From Coxiellaceae bacterium (GTDB lineage Bacteria; Pseudomonadota; Gammaproteobacteria; Coxiellales; Coxiellaceae): DNA of 7,238 nt. The DNA is taken from positions 1 through 7,238 of the forward strand of contig JABABH010000143.1 in NCBI GenBank assembly GCA_014238325.1, read 5' to 3'. Positions within the stretch are counted from its first letter, which is position 1. Each line of letters opens with the position of its first letter. Positions 1 to 6,175 of this stretch are shown one piece after another. The position numbers were made by a program, and so were the translations under genes. Under the pieces are notes generated by a model. The model saw only the letters and a program-made list of their open reading frames with translations, was not told the DNA's origin and did no database searches.

Positions 1-75
1 TCAGTCGCGAGCGGTATATATCGACAACAGCGAATCCCATCCCCACCAGCACAAAAATCTAAAGCAGAGGCATGA
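1..75. other. Edge of an unresolved neighbouring gene; minus-strand start interrupted by an amber codon
   Basis: Two readings are possible and neither is secure. On the minus strand an ATG at 73-71 follows a good ribosome site (AAAAGGAAAA, about 4 bases before the start). It reads MPLL, then TAG at 61-59, then stays open to the window edge as a hydrophobic stretch (IFVLVGMGFAVVDIYRSRL) that resembles a membrane helix followed by a basic end. This could be a gene whose fifth codon is amber, or one that really starts at GTG 52, GTG 46 or ATG 40, none of which has as good a ribosome site. On the plus strand, one frame is open from the edge to TGA at 73-75 and would give a C-terminal tail ending in SKAEA; another ends at TAA 60-62. 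The tract is too short to choose. Confidence 0.2.
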
Positions 76-148
76 TATTTTCCTTTTGTCTCCATCGCAA
101 AAAATATATATAACATCTCTTTCAACTATTTTATTTTCTTTATTGGGG

Positions 149-157
149 TGCTATAGT
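149..157 (+). promoter_or_regulatory. Possible extended -10 promoter for the 273-869 gene
   Basis: TGCTATAGT has the form TGnTATAnT of an extended -10 element, and its hexamer matches TATAAT at five of six positions. The sequence 17 bases upstream (TTTTAT) is a poor -35, which extended -10 promoters tolerate. Transcription would begin near 164 and give a leader of about 110 bases containing the AT-only hairpin at 178-203. In DNA this AT-rich a chance match is quite possible. Confidence 0.3.
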
Positions 158-177
158 CCACCTTCTTTTTCAAGAAT

Positions 178-203
178 AATTAATATTATTTTTAATATTA
201 ATT
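178..203. repeat. AT-only perfect inverted repeat (11-bp arms, 4-base loop)
   Basis: The arms AATTAATATTA (178-188) and TAATATTAATT (193-203) are exact reverse complements around TTTT. The structure lies between the possible promoter and the ribosome site (AAGAGGA, 256-262) of the 273-869 gene. It has no G or C, so as an RNA hairpin it would be weak. A protein-binding palindrome, or a bent segment bound by a nucleoid protein, is more plausible than a terminator. Confidence 0.5.
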
Positions 204-272
204 TCTTCATGCCATCAATAATAAAATATCATTGATTTTTATCCATAACATTTTCAAGAGGAACAACATTTT

Positions 273-869
273 ATGAACGATATAGAATGCCAGGACATCC
301 TGACAGAGCACACAGCAAGTCTACCCAAAGAAGCACAAAAGCTATCAGAGAATGAAATAGCCGAGAATCTTTGTGAGAGAATCAAGAATATGGGAAAAGT
401 AGATGACTTCGTAATTCTAGACAAGGAAGCAAATCGTATATGTACGTATCCTGTCAGCGAGGTAAAGGAGACGTGCGATCTGTTGCTTGGAAGATCAGCA
501 GAATTAAACGAAACAACTTTATTCGACCCTAGAGGCAATATTTCAAGCGCTATTTTTGAAAAAACAAACCCATCATTTTTTGGCAACGCAACAAGCTTAG
601 TATCAGACATTGCAAACCAGAACCTAACAGACGACCACGGGAATCTAACTCTAAAGCAGGATAACCCATCATCCAATGATCATTCCTTAAGCCCTGCTTC
701 CATCATCGGAATCGTCGTCGCAGCTATCGCAGTGCTAATCATAGTTGCTGCTGTCCTTCGCTATACCTGTAAACGCAAACATACAACTTACAGCCCTGTT
801 AAAGCGCAGGACGAGCGATCTGATGCAGAAGCTGCGCAAGCAAGCCGCCACTCGACTTGCTCTCCTTAA
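273..869 (+). CDS. Orphan single-pass membrane protein with sequon-rich ectodomain-like region (198 aa)
   Basis: I do not recognise a family. The start is supported by AAGAGGA ten bases upstream. Residues 1-56 are charged, Lys/Glu-rich and probably helical. Residues 57-140 are polar and Asn/Ser/Thr-rich and hold five N-X-S/T sequons (Asn79, Asn89, Asn105, Asn117, Asn124). A strong transmembrane helix follows at about 143-162, with a G146xxxA150 packing motif. Then come a basic stop-transfer cluster (Arg163, Cys166, KRK 167-169) and a 30-residue polar tail with the tyrosine motif YSPV (173-176). There is no N-terminal signal peptide, so the single helix must set the topology; the positive-inside rule puts the tail in the cytosol. 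The layout resembles a eukaryotic type I membrane protein, which would suit an effector inserted in a host membrane, but that is inference. It could equally be an ordinary bacterial inner-membrane protein of unknown role. A second single-pass protein gene lies downstream on the same strand. Confidence 0.85.
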   Translation: MNDIECQDILTEHTASLPKEAQKLSENEIAENLCERIKNMGKVDDFVILDKEANRICTYPVSEVKETCDLLLGRSAELNETTLFDPRGNISSAIFEKTNPSFFGNATSLVSDIANQNLTDDHGNLTLKQDNPSSNDHSLSPASIIGIVVAAIAVLIIVAAVLRYTCKRKHTTYSPVKAQDERSDAEAAQASRHSTCSP

Positions 870-889
870 AAGTACATAATCTTAGCTCA

Positions 890-973
890 ACGGCGATTTT
901 GAGGTGTTCGTCTTCCCATCGATTTTATATTAAAATGTATCGATGGGCAGCATAATCATTAAGAGATCGCCGT
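890..973. repeat. Nested inverted repeat in the spacer between the two membrane-protein genes
   Basis: The outer arms ACGGCGAT (890-897) and ATCGCCGT (966-973) are exact reverse complements. Inside them CCCATCGAT (915-923) and ATCGATGGG (939-947) form a second perfect 9-bp stem, with two more pairs beyond one mismatch (912-913 with 949-950). The loop TTTTATATTAAAATG is AT-rich and can pair partly with itself. A short T-run (981-985) begins seven bases after the outer stem, too far for a standard intrinsic terminator. Possible roles are a structured leader of the 1027-1302 gene, a partial terminator that lowers its expression, or a degenerate mobile palindrome. Confidence 0.55.
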
Positions 974-1026
974 GGATGCCTTTTTACTAAATAGCTACCC
1001 ACTTTTTCAGCTAAAAGGAAAACTGT

Positions 1027-1302
1027 ATGCCCCCAACAAGGCGTTTGCCTTCATTCCAGCAGGAAATTATAAGAACAGCACTTCCAACAGTAAATCCGTT
1101 ATTATCCACACCACCCACAAAGCCTGAATCTTCAGACTGGAAGGGTGCTGTTATTGTTACCTGCTATTGGTTTTTCGCCATATTTGTACTGATATTCCTG
1201 TCTCGAGACTGCTGGAAAAATTTTATGATACTGGACGAGGACGGGCCGCACGAAGATATAGAACTAGAACTTAACCCAGCTCCAAATAGCGGTGCTGCAT
1301 AA
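1027..1302 (+). CDS. Small orphan single-pass membrane protein (91 aa)
   Basis: No family is recognised. AAAAGGAAAA ends six bases before the ATG and supports this start. Residues 1-39 are proline-rich and basic (Arg5, Arg6, Arg17, Lys32, Lys39) with a PPTKP stretch. Residues 41-58 form one transmembrane helix that is unusually aromatic (CYWFFAIF). Residues 59-91 are hydrophilic and strongly acidic (DEDG, HEDIELEL) and end in NSGAA. The charge distribution predicts an N-inside, C-outside orientation, opposite to the predicted tail orientation of the protein encoded at 273-869. The two genes are on one strand 157 bases apart and may be co-transcribed through the palindromic spacer. The gene converges on the formyltransferase gene, with only 20 bases between the stop codons and no visible terminator there. 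The ribosome site, clean helix and charge segregation argue for a real gene, but its function is unknown. Confidence 0.7.
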   Translation: MPPTRRLPSFQQEIIRTALPTVNPLLSTPPTKPESSDWKGAVIVTCYWFFAIFVLIFLSRDCWKNFMILDEDGPHEDIELELNPAPNSGAA

Positions 1303-1322
1303 CACATTTACTAAAGTCACTG

Positions 1323-2918
1323 CTAACCTGGCAGAAAGGTAGACAAGAGCTTTGCTATAACTCTTCGTATTCCCGCAAGAAAGGAGAATCTGTCCTCATA
1401 ATAGTCTATTACTATTTTCGATTGATGAGTATTCAAGTTTAAGCTGTGTGGGCCACTTGCATCACTCATGGATAGGCTTCCAGAACTCACTTCATGATAC
1501 TTTTCTGGCGTAATTTCTATGATTTTGAGAATAGTTAGAGATTTACCATACTCCCCTTCATTATTTTGACCCAATCTATAAAGAGAGCCTTCCCTAATCA
1601 TTAAAGCTCCACCCATCCGTGCAGAACTTGGATTTATCGCGATTGGACTATTTGGATGAGGTATGAAGGTATTCAATAAATCATCTGAGATCCATAAATT
1701 TAAGACCGTATGGGCATCCTGATTCATTCCAAAAAATAAGTACCAACACCCTTCATGATTATAAAGAGTGGCATCCACTATACGATGTTTTTCAAGTCCC
1801 TTGAGTATTGTTTTAGAGCTATGGCCACTGCAAATCGAATAGAAATATTGGGCCGAATGACTGGCCACTTCTGGCAAAAGATACTCTTCATTCTTGTCAG
1901 AAAACGCGAAAGGGTAGGAATAATGACGACCACTCAATATGACACGCTGCCTTCTTAAATCATGAATATGAGCTTCTACTATATCTCCCTGGCCAGTCTT
2001 GTTCCCAAGCGCCTCAAATCTCAAAAGTGAGCCATCATGTGAAAAAAAAGGATCGGCATAAAAATTGTAATGGTCTGCAATAGGAATCTCATTAAAATCT
2101 TTCTTCGAAAATATATTTTTAGCGCTAGGCGACCAAGGCTGAGAACCCATAGCCACTTTCCATCTTTTTTCAAAGAAAGCGCCATAGATGAGTTTTTTAA
2201 ATAGATTTCTGATCAGAAGAATAGTGAAGCGTAATACTGTATAATTGGATGGTAAGCGGTAATTTTCCCCCTTTTTGCTGATCTCCACAGGTGCTTTATT
2301 CGTGACATTTATAATGGCCTTACGCAGCAAAAAACGTGATATTGAATAAAAATTTAATGCGGTCTTTTTGTAGGAATAATTGACTACCTTAGCATCGGCA
2401 TAAGCGTAAACTTCTCCAGCATCCAATTCATGAGTTAATTTTTGAACAATAACGCCAGACGTCTTCTCCCCATTAAGAATTTCGTAAAATCCAGCTGGAC
2501 GACCTCTGTATTTTGACGGATTTCCGTGGTGAAAAGAAAGGATACCATACTGGGATAACGCTTCGTCTATATGTAAGAGACCCATCCCAAACTTGATCAC
2601 AATATCAATTTTTTCCACTTCTAGCTGTTCTATGAACGCACTTGGAATCTTTTGCCAGGATCCTTCATAGATGGACTCAAAGTTCAGAATATTCGCATCA
2701 ATTTTTGACAAGCGATGCTTTCTTGTCATCGAATTTTTGAGCGACAGGTAATTTAATACATAATAGAAAAAATTCTTTGCAATTTTCTTTTTTGTTTGAG
2801 TATTAGAGCAATTAAGTACAAGTTTTAACTCAAACAGATCTGACGCTTCAAGCAACGCCTCTTGCTGCCATTTTGTTAAAGCCAGATTATCGACAATAAG
2901 TGCCGCTCGTAATGTCAT
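1323..2918 (-). CDS. Formyltransferase-domain protein fused to a GINT1-N-like beta-propeller (531 aa)
   Basis: Residues 1 to about 215 resemble the formyl-transferase domain shared by methionyl-tRNA formyltransferase and sugar N-formyltransferases. The core SFHHGNPSKYRG (128-139) matches the family loop NxHPSLLPxxRG, with His130, and LDAGE (165-169) supplies Asp166. The His-to-Asp spacing of 36 equals that of E. coli Fmt and ArnA. The usual catalytic Asn is Ser128. A hydrophobic, basic linker (about 224-248) leads into residues 252-500, which match the N-terminal propeller of plant glucosamine inositolphosphorylceramide transferase 1 and its bacterial relatives: YADPFF 287-292, SYPFAF 334-339, LLPE 347-350, DATLYNHEGCWYLFF 382-396, ARMGG 433-437, LYRLGQ 446-451 with YGKS 457-460, and GPHSL 489-493. 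By family analogy the protein could formylate an amino sugar on a surface glycan or lipid-linked saccharide; the substrate cannot be read from sequence. It lacks the C-terminal domain of Fmt, so a role in translation initiation is unlikely. The ribosome site GGTGGAAAG precedes the ATG. Confidence 0.85.
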   Translation of the reverse strand: MTLRAALIVDNLALTKWQQEALLEASDLFELKLVLNCSNTQTKKKIAKNFFYYVLNYLSLKNSMTRKHRLSKIDANILNFESIYEGSWQKIPSAFIEQLEVEKIDIVIKFGMGLLHIDEALSQYGILSFHHGNPSKYRGRPAGFYEILNGEKTSGVIVQKLTHELDAGEVYAYADAKVVNYSYKKTALNFYSISRFLLRKAIINVTNKAPVEISKKGENYRLPSNYTVLRFTILLIRNLFKKLIYGAFFEKRWKVAMGSQPWSPSAKNIFSKKDFNEIPIADHYNFYADPFFSHDGSLLRFEALGNKTGQGDIVEAHIHDLRRQRVILSGRHYSYPFAFSDKNEEYLLPEVASHSAQYFYSICSGHSSKTILKGLEKHRIVDATLYNHEGCWYLFFGMNQDAHTVLNLWISDDLLNTFIPHPNSPIAINPSSARMGGALMIREGSLYRLGQNNEGEYGKSLTILKIIEITPEKYHEVSSGSLSMSDASGPHSLNLNTHQSKIVIDYYEDRFSFLAGIRRVIAKLLSTFLPG

Positions 2919-3144
2919 TGCTTCTTTCCACCCAAGTTCTTTTTAACAGCTCAGCCGCCAAACGACATTTCTTCATAAGTATTTTAATTGAAATGATAAC
3001 ATCAAAGGATATTCACTAGCAATCTCAGCATGATTCATCACTATATCCCACCGACTCACAAGCATTTTTATCATGAGTCTCTTTGCCAGGGACATTCAGA
3101 CAAGAACTGAAAGCGGTATACTGCTCACTTATCAGTACTTCAAC
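2919..3144 (-). other. Spacer between two minus-strand genes, with a possible 40-codon ORF
   Basis: No clear terminator or promoter is visible. On the minus strand a 40-codon ORF runs from ATG at 3095 to TGA at 2975-2973, with protein-like content (VSRWDIVMNHAEIASEYPL). Its stop overlaps another ATG (ATGA, 2976-2973) that opens a 29-codon frame running into the start of the formyltransferase gene in a different frame. Neither has a convincing ribosome site. They could be a translated leader, a decayed gene remnant or chance. The formyltransferase gene's own ribosome site lies at the lower-coordinate end of the spacer. Confidence 0.25.
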
Positions 3145-6021
3145 TCAGAATACAAAACCATAATCATCAAGAGAATCATCGGAAGACTCTGAGCTCGATC
3201 CCGTATGGAACATCCTGCTACTCTGATACTTATCTTGCTCCTTTTCTCTAAATTCCTTCACCCATCTTTTTAATGCTTTCCAACCCGAAGGGGCAGCATA
3301 AACGATATCCTCACTTTGCAGGCGTGCTTCTATCTGAGAAAAAAGACCGGGGGGCTTGCAAAGGTAGTCCGGTATAGACCCAACTTCTTCATGGTAGAGT
3401 TCTAACAACTGAATAAGTGCCTGATACCACCCTTTGTTTCCTTTAGCATTGTTTGAGAATAAAATATCCATAATCGTTAACTTCCCATCAGGTTCAACGA
3501 TTGTCTTGTCTCCTGTCGCATTCCCTTCAAGAAAAGCCTCATACTGCTTGAAGGTGGCATGCCCCAAATTTTCACATTTAAAGTATAATGCTGATATTAT
3601 GAAACTCTGCTTCCAGCGCTCATTGTCACGATATTCATTTAAGAGGGCCGACAATGCAAGTGGGTCGCGGAAAGCGAGGCGGTGCAACACGGTTTCACCA
3701 AAGATAGATTGAGGGTCTAACTCATCATCTGAAGCACCGTCGTCGTATAGCTCGTCCTCAAATGTCATTCCATCATTCACATCACAACCGTTACCGCGCA
3801 TATCATATAATTTGCAATCCTCATCCACACTCAAAGGTGACGTGATGCTTTCCAGAGAGAGTAGCTTCTGATCCTCACGTGCCATACGAAGCAGCACCTC
3901 AAGCTTTCCAAATGACGCGAGCATATGGGAGGCCATCTTAGCAGCAGCTGTAGGATATCGCTTAAGAAAATAGATAAGTAGCATAGGATGGTACCTAGCA
4001 ATGGTCGCTGAAAGTGTGAGCCCCCTTAGCTTATCCGTTAATACGTTAGGATAGATCGGAAGCAAAAGATCGAGAAAGTCAAATAAATAATTTATATTAT
4101 CTTCAGCAAGATCCCATGCGTATTTTGTCCATTCCTTCCATCGATCCTGAGGCACTAAATTCATAAACTCGATGCATGTCGCAGGATATCGACTAATAAT
4201 CCAAAAAATAAGTGGCTTACCTTCTACAGATGATGCTAAAACTTTATAACGTATCTCTAGACGGTTGCGACAGTCTAAAGACTGAAGTCTATTCAAAATT
4301 GCATTAACAGCAGAGCTATCGAAGTATGGTAATGCTGTCTCTTTTTTATAAAAAAATTCAGCGATCTTGACTTCTGAAGTTTCATTCAATGATGCACTTA
4401 TGCCTTGATGATCAAGATTTTTACAGGATAATAGCCGCTGGAACTCTTCGGAGAAGAGAGCATCTAGTTCTATACACTCTTTGTTAGAAAATTTTCGTTC
4501 CCCTTGCCTGTCTACAAGCTTCCTCGAAAACTTCACGCTTAGAGACTGTAGCTCCTTGAATTGCTCGCGACTTACACGTTGTAAAAGCTGATTAAAAACA
4601 GGGCGGCTATCCTTTAACAGCATCAATAGTGAAAAATCAGTTTCTGATCTGTTACGTACAGTTTTCTGTGTCAAACACTTAATAAGATCTTTATCATCCA
4701 GTTTTGCTATCAATTGCAAGACATCCTTAGGCTCAGTGCTAGCGATTAAGCATAATAATGTGCGTTGCTTATCATCTCCAACTGTTGTCAGAAATTTCGT
4801 ACGCTTAGCAGAAGAGAGTCGCTGAAGTATGAAATTCCGTAACTTAGGGGTATTTACAACCGCATACTCATATAAATCATATAACTCCGTCAGCTTCAAA
4901 TGGTTTAGGGCATCTTTCGACAATTTGCATTTATTGGATACACGAGTATCATTATGTCTATAGTCCTTCCATTTTTGCCATGATTTAGAATATAGAGCTA
5001 TCACAGAAATCCACGTCTTACGCTCTAATTCTTTTCGTAAGCCTAAAAGTTCCTTATACTCATCAGGCTTAGTTCTATATATCAGTCTACGAAAAATATT
5101 AGGCTGTACCTGACAGAGACCGGATAAAATGTCATCATCCCACTCTAGTACGGAAGGATTAAATTTTATTTTCTTTACAAGATTAAGGTATTCGAAAGGA
5201 TATGCTGTATTCTCTTTAACAAGAATTTTTTTTATATTTTCACAAAATTGAGGCCAGCACTTCAGGATATCTTTAATAAGTTCATGATCAGTATAGATGG
5301 AACATGTTAACATCTCCCAAGTCGAAAAGTACCTACGAATCGACGCTGGGTCTAGCCAAGCTTTTTTCCTAGCTGCCGCTAAGGCATTCTTCTCTTGGGT
5401 ATCGATAGCTGCGCAAGACACATCTGATAGGGAGGTATAGCCATGCCAGAAAAATAACTGCGAACCAGGACTTAAGTCTGAATTTAAAAGTTGCTTGTAT
5501 TGGGAAAAATTTAAACCATATAGCAACTTAGAGCACAAATCAGAGCATTGCAATAAAACCGAGTCATCATCTTGGAAGACGTGAGCAACACCAGGTTTGG
5601 ACTTAAAGGACGCTTTTTTTGTCAAAACCGTACCAAGGTTTTGCTCATCTATTTTATTTATCAAGAGATGGAAATAGCTAGGATGCCTGGTTGCGATATC
5701 ATATACAATTGGCTGGTTGTAATCCATAGAAAAACTTACAAGAAGGGCCGGACGATCGGCAAAAGCTAGCCACTCTATTATGTCACAGAATAACTGAGGA
5801 TGATTTCGAGCTAAGAACCTAGCAACACTTATGCGATTATCTGGCAGCCATATGTGACTATCTGACAACCATATTAATGCCTTACCAAGCTCCTTACTAG
5901 ACATATTTTCTATTGCGTCACATAAGCTCTTGACTTCAGACAAGGAAGTTGTCACGTTTAGGCTCCCTCCACTTGCGATATGTTTATCCAGAAGGTCAAA
6001 AAAACTTATTATTTCAGGCAT
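3145..6021 (-). CDS. Large leucine-rich helical-repeat protein, putative secreted effector (958 aa)
   Basis: No catalytic domain is recognised. The protein is built of degenerate helix-pair units of about 33-38 residues, with a pattern near LLxxIAxxxPxxhxxLLxxL. Clear examples start near residues 63 (ISVARFLARNHPQLF), 103 (QPIVYDIATRHPSYF), 419 (QRTLLCLIASTEPKD), 462 (DFSLLMLLKDSRPVF), 602 (KPLIFWIISRYPATC), 668 (LTLSATIARYHPMLL) and 775 (GETVLHRLAFRDPLA). This resembles diverged ankyrin repeats, but true TPLHxAA motifs are rare. An acidic insertion lies at about 731-770. The C-terminus is charged (REKEQDK, 925-931), then Ser/Asp-rich (942-953), and ends DDYGFVF. It has no signal peptide or transmembrane helix. 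Soluble repeat scaffolds with a polar C-terminus are common among type IVB-secreted effectors of Legionellales; that role is inferred. The ribosome site is weak, with only a purine-rich AAGCGAG about 11 bases upstream. The gene is divergent from the kinase gene across 328 bases. Confidence 0.85.
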   Translation of the reverse strand: MPEIISFFDLLDKHIASGGSLNVTTSLSEVKSLCDAIENMSSKELGKALIWLSDSHIWLPDNRISVARFLARNHPQLFCDIIEWLAFADRPALLVSFSMDYNQPIVYDIATRHPSYFHLLINKIDEQNLGTVLTKKASFKSKPGVAHVFQDDDSVLLQCSDLCSKLLYGLNFSQYKQLLNSDLSPGSQLFFWHGYTSLSDVSCAAIDTQEKNALAAARKKAWLDPASIRRYFSTWEMLTCSIYTDHELIKDILKCWPQFCENIKKILVKENTAYPFEYLNLVKKIKFNPSVLEWDDDILSGLCQVQPNIFRRLIYRTKPDEYKELLGLRKELERKTWISVIALYSKSWQKWKDYRHNDTRVSNKCKLSKDALNHLKLTELYDLYEYAVVNTPKLRNFILQRLSSAKRTKFLTTVGDDKQRTLLCLIASTEPKDVLQLIAKLDDKDLIKCLTQKTVRNRSETDFSLLMLLKDSRPVFNQLLQRVSREQFKELQSLSVKFSRKLVDRQGERKFSNKECIELDALFSEEFQRLLSCKNLDHQGISASLNETSEVKIAEFFYKKETALPYFDSSAVNAILNRLQSLDCRNRLEIRYKVLASSVEGKPLIFWIISRYPATCIEFMNLVPQDRWKEWTKYAWDLAEDNINYLFDFLDLLLPIYPNVLTDKLRGLTLSATIARYHPMLLIYFLKRYPTAAAKMASHMLASFGKLEVLLRMAREDQKLLSLESITSPLSVDEDCKLYDMRGNGCDVNDGMTFEDELYDDGASDDELDPQSIFGETVLHRLAFRDPLALSALLNEYRDNERWKQSFIISALYFKCENLGHATFKQYEAFLEGNATGDKTIVEPDGKLTIMDILFSNNAKGNKGWYQALIQLLELYHEEVGSIPDYLCKPPGLFSQIEARLQSEDIVYAAPSGWKALKRWVKEFREKEQDKYQSSRMFHTGSSSESSDDSLDDYGFVF
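5833..5874 (-). repeat. Tandem 21-bp duplication inside the repeat-protein gene
   Basis: Two adjacent 21-base units (5854-5874 and 5833-5853) match at 17 of 21 positions and encode the seven-residue pair IWLSDSH / IWLPDNR (residues 50-63). The period is a whole number of codons, so the frame is kept. It looks like a local slippage duplication that has since diverged, just before the first clear helical repeat. Confidence 0.7.
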
Positions 6022-6110
6022 AATTTTAAAGCTCGCTTATTGAATTTCAAACTGATTTTAAGGATATGCAAAGATACATTTCAGCAGTGCAACACGAAGC
6101 CACTGTGCAC

Positions 6111-6166
6111 ATATACCCATGCCACTTTAAGTGCATGCTTCGCAGCTTGAAGTGGCATGGGTATAT
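6111..6166. repeat. Long hairpin with perfect 17-bp arms
   Basis: The arms ATATACCCATGCCACTT (6111-6127) and AAGTGGCATGGGTATAT (6150-6166) are exact reverse complements. The stem continues with five more pairs including two T-G wobbles (6128-6132 with 6145-6149). After a three-base bulge (6133-6135) a terminal TGC-TTC-GCA stem-loop follows (6136-6144). The left arm also contains its own small palindrome, CACTT-T-AAGTG (6123-6133), so alternative folds exist. Both flanking genes point away from it and no T-run follows on either strand, so a simple terminator is unlikely. A mobile palindrome of REP/MITE type, a small RNA or a regulatory cruciform are candidates. Confidence 0.8.
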
Positions 6167-6175
6167 ATATACAAT
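6147..6175 (+). promoter_or_regulatory. Probable sigma70-type promoter toward the histidine kinase gene
   Basis: TTGAAG (6147-6152) matches the -35 consensus at four of six positions, starting with TTGA. TACAAT (6170-6175) matches the -10 at five of six, and the spacer is the ideal 17 bases. Transcription would begin near 6182, inside the first ATTCAAT palindrome, leaving a leader of about 170 bases before the ATG at 6350. The -35 overlaps the right side of the long hairpin. Assigned by consensus only. Confidence 0.4.

Noticed and set aside
254..676. 140-codon minus-strand frame opposite the first membrane-protein gene
   Set aside because: It lies antisense to a gene with a good ribosome site and a clear transmembrane helix; its Ser/Phe-rich translation looks like an antisense shadow.
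890..985. Rho-independent terminator after the first membrane-protein gene
   Set aside because: The nested stems are separated from the five-T run by seven bases, and the inner stem is followed by mixed sequence.
1755..1958. 67-codon plus-strand frame inside the formyltransferase gene
   Set aside because: Antisense to the conserved propeller part, with no ribosome site of note.
1323..2918. Methionyl-tRNA formyltransferase (fmt)
   Set aside because: Only the folate-binding/catalytic half is similar, the NxHPSLLP loop is altered, and the C-terminal tRNA-binding domain is replaced by a propeller.
3105..3140. Small stem TACTG/CAGTA after the repeat-protein stop codon as a terminator
   Set aside because: It has only five pairs, a nine-base loop and no T-run.
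3434..3712. 92-codon plus-strand frame inside the repeat-protein gene
   Set aside because: Antisense to the 775-unit of the repeat protein; no independent support.
5572..5769. 65-codon plus-strand frame inside the repeat-protein gene
   Set aside because: Antisense shadow of the helical-repeat region.
3145..6021. Canonical ankyrin-repeat protein
   Set aside because: Unit length and helix pairing are similar, but TPLHxAA and the beta-hairpin DxxG signature are mostly absent, so it is described only as a diverged helical-repeat protein.
6111..6170. Bidirectional terminator
   Set aside because: Both flanking genes read away from the hairpin and no T-run follows on either strand; only alternating TATA is present.
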